Shown: positions 61,068-64,000 of the stretch, in pieces
Layout: each line of letters opens with the position of its first letter
Position numbering within the stretch: position 1 is the stretch's first letter
From: Streptomyces spiroverticillatus
GTDB lineage: Bacteria; Actinomycetota; Actinomycetes; Streptomycetales; Streptomycetaceae
DNA length: 64,000 nt
Reading direction: 5' to 3'
Assembly: GCA_014650415.1 (NCBI GenBank)
Contig: BMUX01000004.1
Location: 248,001 to 312,000 of the forward strand
Notes under the pieces: generated by a model
What the model saw: the letters and a program-made list of their open reading frames with translations, nothing else
Told to the model about the DNA's origin: nothing
Databases searched by the model: none
Translations under genes and position numbers: made by a program

Positions 61068-64000
61068 GTGCGGGAGCCCATCATCCGGAGCAGCGTGGCC
61101 ACCGCCCTGCTCCTGTCCTCCCTGGCGGGCACCCTCGCCGCCGCCCCCGGCGCCTCCGCGCGCGTCGCGGACGCCGATGTCGGGATCACCAAGAGGGTCA
61201 CCGGGGCGACCATGCCCCTCGACCCGGGCGGCGTCTTCTCGTACACCCTCACCGCCTCCTGCTCGTCCCTGACGACGGCCTGCATCAACCCCGTCGTCGA
61301 GGACGTCCTCCCGGCCGACTTCGACATCACCTCGCTGCCCAAGTCGACCGACACCCGCACGGTCACCTACGACCGCGCCACCCGGAAGCTGACCATCCTC
61401 TTCACCGAGCCGCTGGCCAGTCCGCCCGCCCCCGCCGGGGCCACCGGGCTGCCCGCCGGGGTGAGCCGCGAGGTGTCGATCGGGATGCGGGTGCCGGTGG
61501 AGACCACCCTCACCGACGGCGCGAAGATCCCGAACACCGCCAGCATTGATGCGGACAACGCCGAGCCGGCGTCCTCCTCCGCCGAGGTCACCGTCCGTGT
61601 CCCGCGCGTCGTGCGGCCCGCCACCACCAAGCAGTGGTCGTACACGTCGACCGTCGCCCAGTCCGGGGACGGGTCGACGATCACCCTGGGGGTGCGCAAT
61701 GGTTCTTCGGCCTCCGCCGACGTCACCGCGCTGACCGTCGGGGACACCACTCCCGCGACGTACGAGAACTTCGACGTGACCGGTGTCGGGCCCGTCAAGC
61801 GCTGGCCCGCCGGGGCGGACCGGGTGCGGGTGATGGTGTGCACGAAGCCGGTCAACTCACCTTGCGCAGCAAATGAATTCACCGCCGGGCCGATCGGGGC
61901 GGGGCCCGGCGTCCCGCTCCCTCCCGGTGTCTCCCCCGACCGCATCACCGGCGTGAAGTTCGAGTTCACCGCCGCCTCCGGTGCCAAGCTGCCCTTCGAC
62001 ACCACCGGCGGTCAGGTCGCCTTCGACGTCAAGCTGCGGGACACCGAGCGTTCGAGCGGCAAGGCGATCAATCCGACGACCCGTCAGCAGGTGCGCAACT
62101 GCTCGTCGGTGAGCGGCAAGGACAGTGTGGTGGGGGAGGTGAAGGGGACGGAGGCCTGTGCCACCCACGACATCCTGCCCAACATCGCCACCGTGCAGGG
62201 GACCAAGAGCTACTACTCCGACACCGACGGGAACTACCGCGAGGACGGCACCGCCCTCATCGGCACCAAGGCCCCCGTCACCATGGTCGTCGGAGCGCGC
62301 AACACCGCGTCCTTCCCGGTCGCGACGCTGACCATCACCGAGCCCTCGGCGACCGCGGTCAGCGAGTTCGACAAGTTCGACGCGTCGAAGATGGCGGTGG
62401 AGTTCCCGAAGGAGGCGACCTCCGCCACCCTGACCGTCGTCTGCCGCGACGGCTCGTCGCCGGCCGCGCTCCAGCTCTCCCCCGCGCCCGCCCGCCAGTC
62501 CTTCCCCAACACCGGCTGCCCGGGCGGCAGTCCGCCGAAGCAGTTCTCGATCACCTTCCGCGGCACGGACGCCAAGGGCAGCGGCACCATCGCGCCGAAT
62601 GCCATCGCGCATCTCGCCATTCACGGCAATCTCAATGAGAAGGCCGTCGCCCAGGACGCGAAGGACGGCATCGCGAACTGCGCGGACGTCTCGGCGACCA
62701 ACCCGGTGGACGGTTCCGGTTCCGGTTCCGGCACCGCCTGCCAGAGCCTGCGGCCGGAGAACCCGCACGACGACATCCGTACCTCCAAGTCCTCCGACAA
62801 GACCGAGATCCCGCCCGGCACCCCGGTCACCTTCACCCTCGACCTCGCCAACGCGGGCACCACCGCACTGGACCGTCCCGCCATCACCGACCCGGCCGAC
62901 CCGACGGCTGCCGGGAACCCCTTCGACGTCGTACGGCTCACCGAGCTGAAGCTGCGCTACCGCCAGCCGTCCGGGCTGCCGGTGCTGCTTGAGGTGTACG
63001 ACCCGACGGCCGCCAAGTGGGTCACGTACAACGCGGGCGACTCCGCACTCCTGACGCGCGCGAAGGGCGTGCGTGCCCGGCTCGCGGACGGCAGTCTGCC
63101 GCCGGACGGGCGGATCATGGTCGACGTGGTCGTGCAGCGCCGGGACGGCGTCGGCGACGACGTCTCCTTCAAGAACTGCGCGCAGATCACCTCGGGCGGC
63201 CGGGTCGTGCAGGACAACGTCTGCACGGGCGAGCCGAACGTCACCAAGCCCGCCCGCAGCGGCGGTTCGATCCAGAAGACGATCTCGCCCTCGGTGGTCG
63301 CCAAGACCCTGCCGGGCGTCACCCGCCAGGAGCCCGACGTCCGGATCGAGGCCCGCAACACCGGAAACGTCAACCTGAAGGAGCTGGTCGTCACCGACGC
63401 GGACGCCGACTTCTTCGACGCCGCCGACTTCGTCCGCATCACCGGTGTCACCTTCCCGCCGGGCGCCGACCAGGTGCGGGTCGACGCCTGCACCGCTGCG
63501 TGCGGCGGGCCTTCCGCGGTGTACGTCAACGGAACGGCGACCGGATCCAGCACGCCCGGTCTGCCGACCGGCGTCGAGGCCGCCGACGTACAGGGGCTGC
63601 GGTTCACGTTCTCGCACTCCGGCGGCGGGTACGTGCTCGTGCCGGGCGAGCCCCAGCGGCGCGGCGCCTGCCCGAACATCGTGTGCTTCAAGGTCGCGGC
63701 GCGGGAGAACCTGCGCTCGGCACCGGGCACCCCGATCCCCGAGACCCTGGAGGACACGGCCAGCGCCAAGGGGTCGAGCCGGCTCCAGCCGCCGGACGGC
63801 TCGTTCCCGTTCGGGGACAGCACGGCGACGCTGAAGGTCCAGGAGGGGCGCGGCAAGCTGAGCGTCGCCAAGGGCCCCGACTCGCGCATCGGACCGGGCG
63901 AGACCGCACCGTTCACCCTCACCGTCCGCAACACCGGCACCGGTGCGGTCAATTCGCTGGTCATCGCCGACCCGATGCCGGAACTGCTGCGCTTCGACGC
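61068..64000 (+). CDS. Large secreted DUF11-like surface protein (partial)
   Basis: The first 977 codons of a long exported protein; it runs off the right edge. Signal peptide at residues 1-32 (RSSVATALLLSSLAGTLAAA, cleavage near ASA-RV). The mature part is a series of beta-sandwich units of 110-160 residues with repeated themes such as VTFTLDLANAGTTALDRP, VRIEARNTGNVNLKELVVTD and FTLTVRNTGTGAVNSLVIAD, typical of DUF11/CARDB-like stalk domains. Cys pairs occur at wide spacing. Start GTG 61068 has AAGGAG at 5-bp spacing. The C-terminal anchor (LPxTG or other) is not visible. Likely a wall-associated stalk or adhesin-like protein; function unknown. Confidence 0.8.
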   Translation, partial: MREPIIRSSVATALLLSSLAGTLAAAPGASARVADADVGITKRVTGATMPLDPGGVFSYTLTASCSSLTTACINPVVEDVLPADFDITSLPKSTDTRTVTYDRATRKLTILFTEPLASPPAPAGATGLPAGVSREVSIGMRVPVETTLTDGAKIPNTASIDADNAEPASSSAEVTVRVPRVVRPATTKQWSYTSTVAQSGDGSTITLGVRNGSSASADVTALTVGDTTPATYENFDVTGVGPVKRWPAGADRVRVMVCTKPVNSPCAANEFTAGPIGAGPGVPLPPGVSPDRITGVKFEFTAASGAKLPFDTTGGQVAFDVKLRDTERSSGKAINPTTRQQVRNCSSVSGKDSVVGEVKGTEACATHDILPNIATVQGTKSYYSDTDGNYREDGTALIGTKAPVTMVVGARNTASFPVATLTITEPSATAVSEFDKFDASKMAVEFPKEATSATLTVVCRDGSSPAALQLSPAPARQSFPNTGCPGGSPPKQFSITFRGTDAKGSGTIAPNAIAHLAIHGNLNEKAVAQDAKDGIANCADVSATNPVDGSGSGSGTACQSLRPENPHDDIRTSKSSDKTEIPPGTPVTFTLDLANAGTTALDRPAITDPADPTAAGNPFDVVRLTELKLRYRQPSGLPVLLEVYDPTAAKWVTYNAGDSALLTRAKGVRARLADGSLPPDGRIMVDVVVQRRDGVGDDVSFKNCAQITSGGRVVQDNVCTGEPNVTKPARSGGSIQKTISPSVVAKTLPGVTRQEPDVRIEARNTGNVNLKELVVTDADADFFDAADFVRITGVTFPPGADQVRVDACTAACGGPSAVYVNGTATGSSTPGLPTGVEAADVQGLRFTFSHSGGGYVLVPGEPQRRGACPNIVCFKVAARENLRSAPGTPIPETLEDTASAKGSSRLQPPDGSFPFGDSTATLKVQEGRGKLSVAKGPDSRIGPGETAPFTLTVRNTGTGAVNSLVIADPMPELLRFD

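Overview
This is chromosomal DNA from a Streptomyces or a very close relative. Evidence: very high GC with strong third-position GC bias, GGAGG-type ribosome sites, many GTG/TTG starts, and a set of typically streptomycete families (SAV2148-type HEPN protein, subtilisin inhibitor, DUF1707-FHA protein, XRE/DUF5753 + DUF397 pair, GTPase-associated protein 1). No rRNA, tRNA, IS element, CRISPR array or replication origin was seen. Both window ends cut through genes.

Layout. (1) 1-11934: a cut exonuclease gene, the HEPN protein, and the three genes of the TreX/TreY/TreZ route from glycogen to trehalose (glgX, treY, treZ), interleaved with an MFS transporter, a secreted protease inhibitor, an FHA protein and a GNAT acetyltransferase. 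(2) 11960-12227: a MerR-type promoter in front of a gutted aldo/keto reductase gene. (3) 12291-28164: a coherent N-glycan utilisation locus. It holds a LacI regulator, two GH38 alpha-mannosidases, a sugar ABC importer (binding lipoprotein plus two permeases, no ATPase), a GH5_18-type beta-mannosidase and a Tat-exported GH85 endo-beta-N-acetylglucosaminidase. Three LacI-type operators lie exactly 59 bp apart in the divergent promoter region. (4) 28394-40667: a kinase-like/HEAT fusion, then a catabolic block: P450 and glutamine-synthetase-like ligase on one strand; ferredoxin, ferredoxin reductase, acetoacetate-decarboxylase-like protein, aldehyde dehydrogenase, extradiol dioxygenase, FAH-family hydrolase, amino acid/amine permease and MarR regulator on the other. 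(5) 40690-44171: FAD monooxygenase, hydroxyacid-type dehydrogenase and two small regulators. (6) 44354-50825: an indigoidine-synthetase-type NRPS (A-Ox-T-TE) followed by a tautomerase, an Asp/Glu-racemase-superfamily enzyme and an MFS exporter. (7) 50941-54043: TPR protein and a WhiJ-like regulatory module (ATPase, XRE, DUF397). (8) 54112-57773: MFS transporter, class I glutamine-amidotransferase-type hydrolase and a second aldehyde dehydrogenase. (9) 58144-64000: GTPase-associated protein 1, a repeat-rich gap, and the start of a large secreted DUF11-like surface protein.

How parts work together. The N-glycan locus reads as a complete route: outside the cell GH85 releases the glycan, the ABC importer (probably powered by a shared ATPase such as MsiK) takes it up, and cytoplasmic GH38 and GH5_18 enzymes trim it, under LacI control. 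The catabolic block (4) and the 25-kb-distant operon (8) share a 14-bp operator resembling TTTGA-N2-TCAAA, found also in front of the MarR gene. I infer that one MarR regulator ties a gamma-glutamylation/amine module to an aromatic meta-cleavage module. A dispersed intergenic repeat occurs four times, always in the same orientation and downstream of a plus-strand gene.
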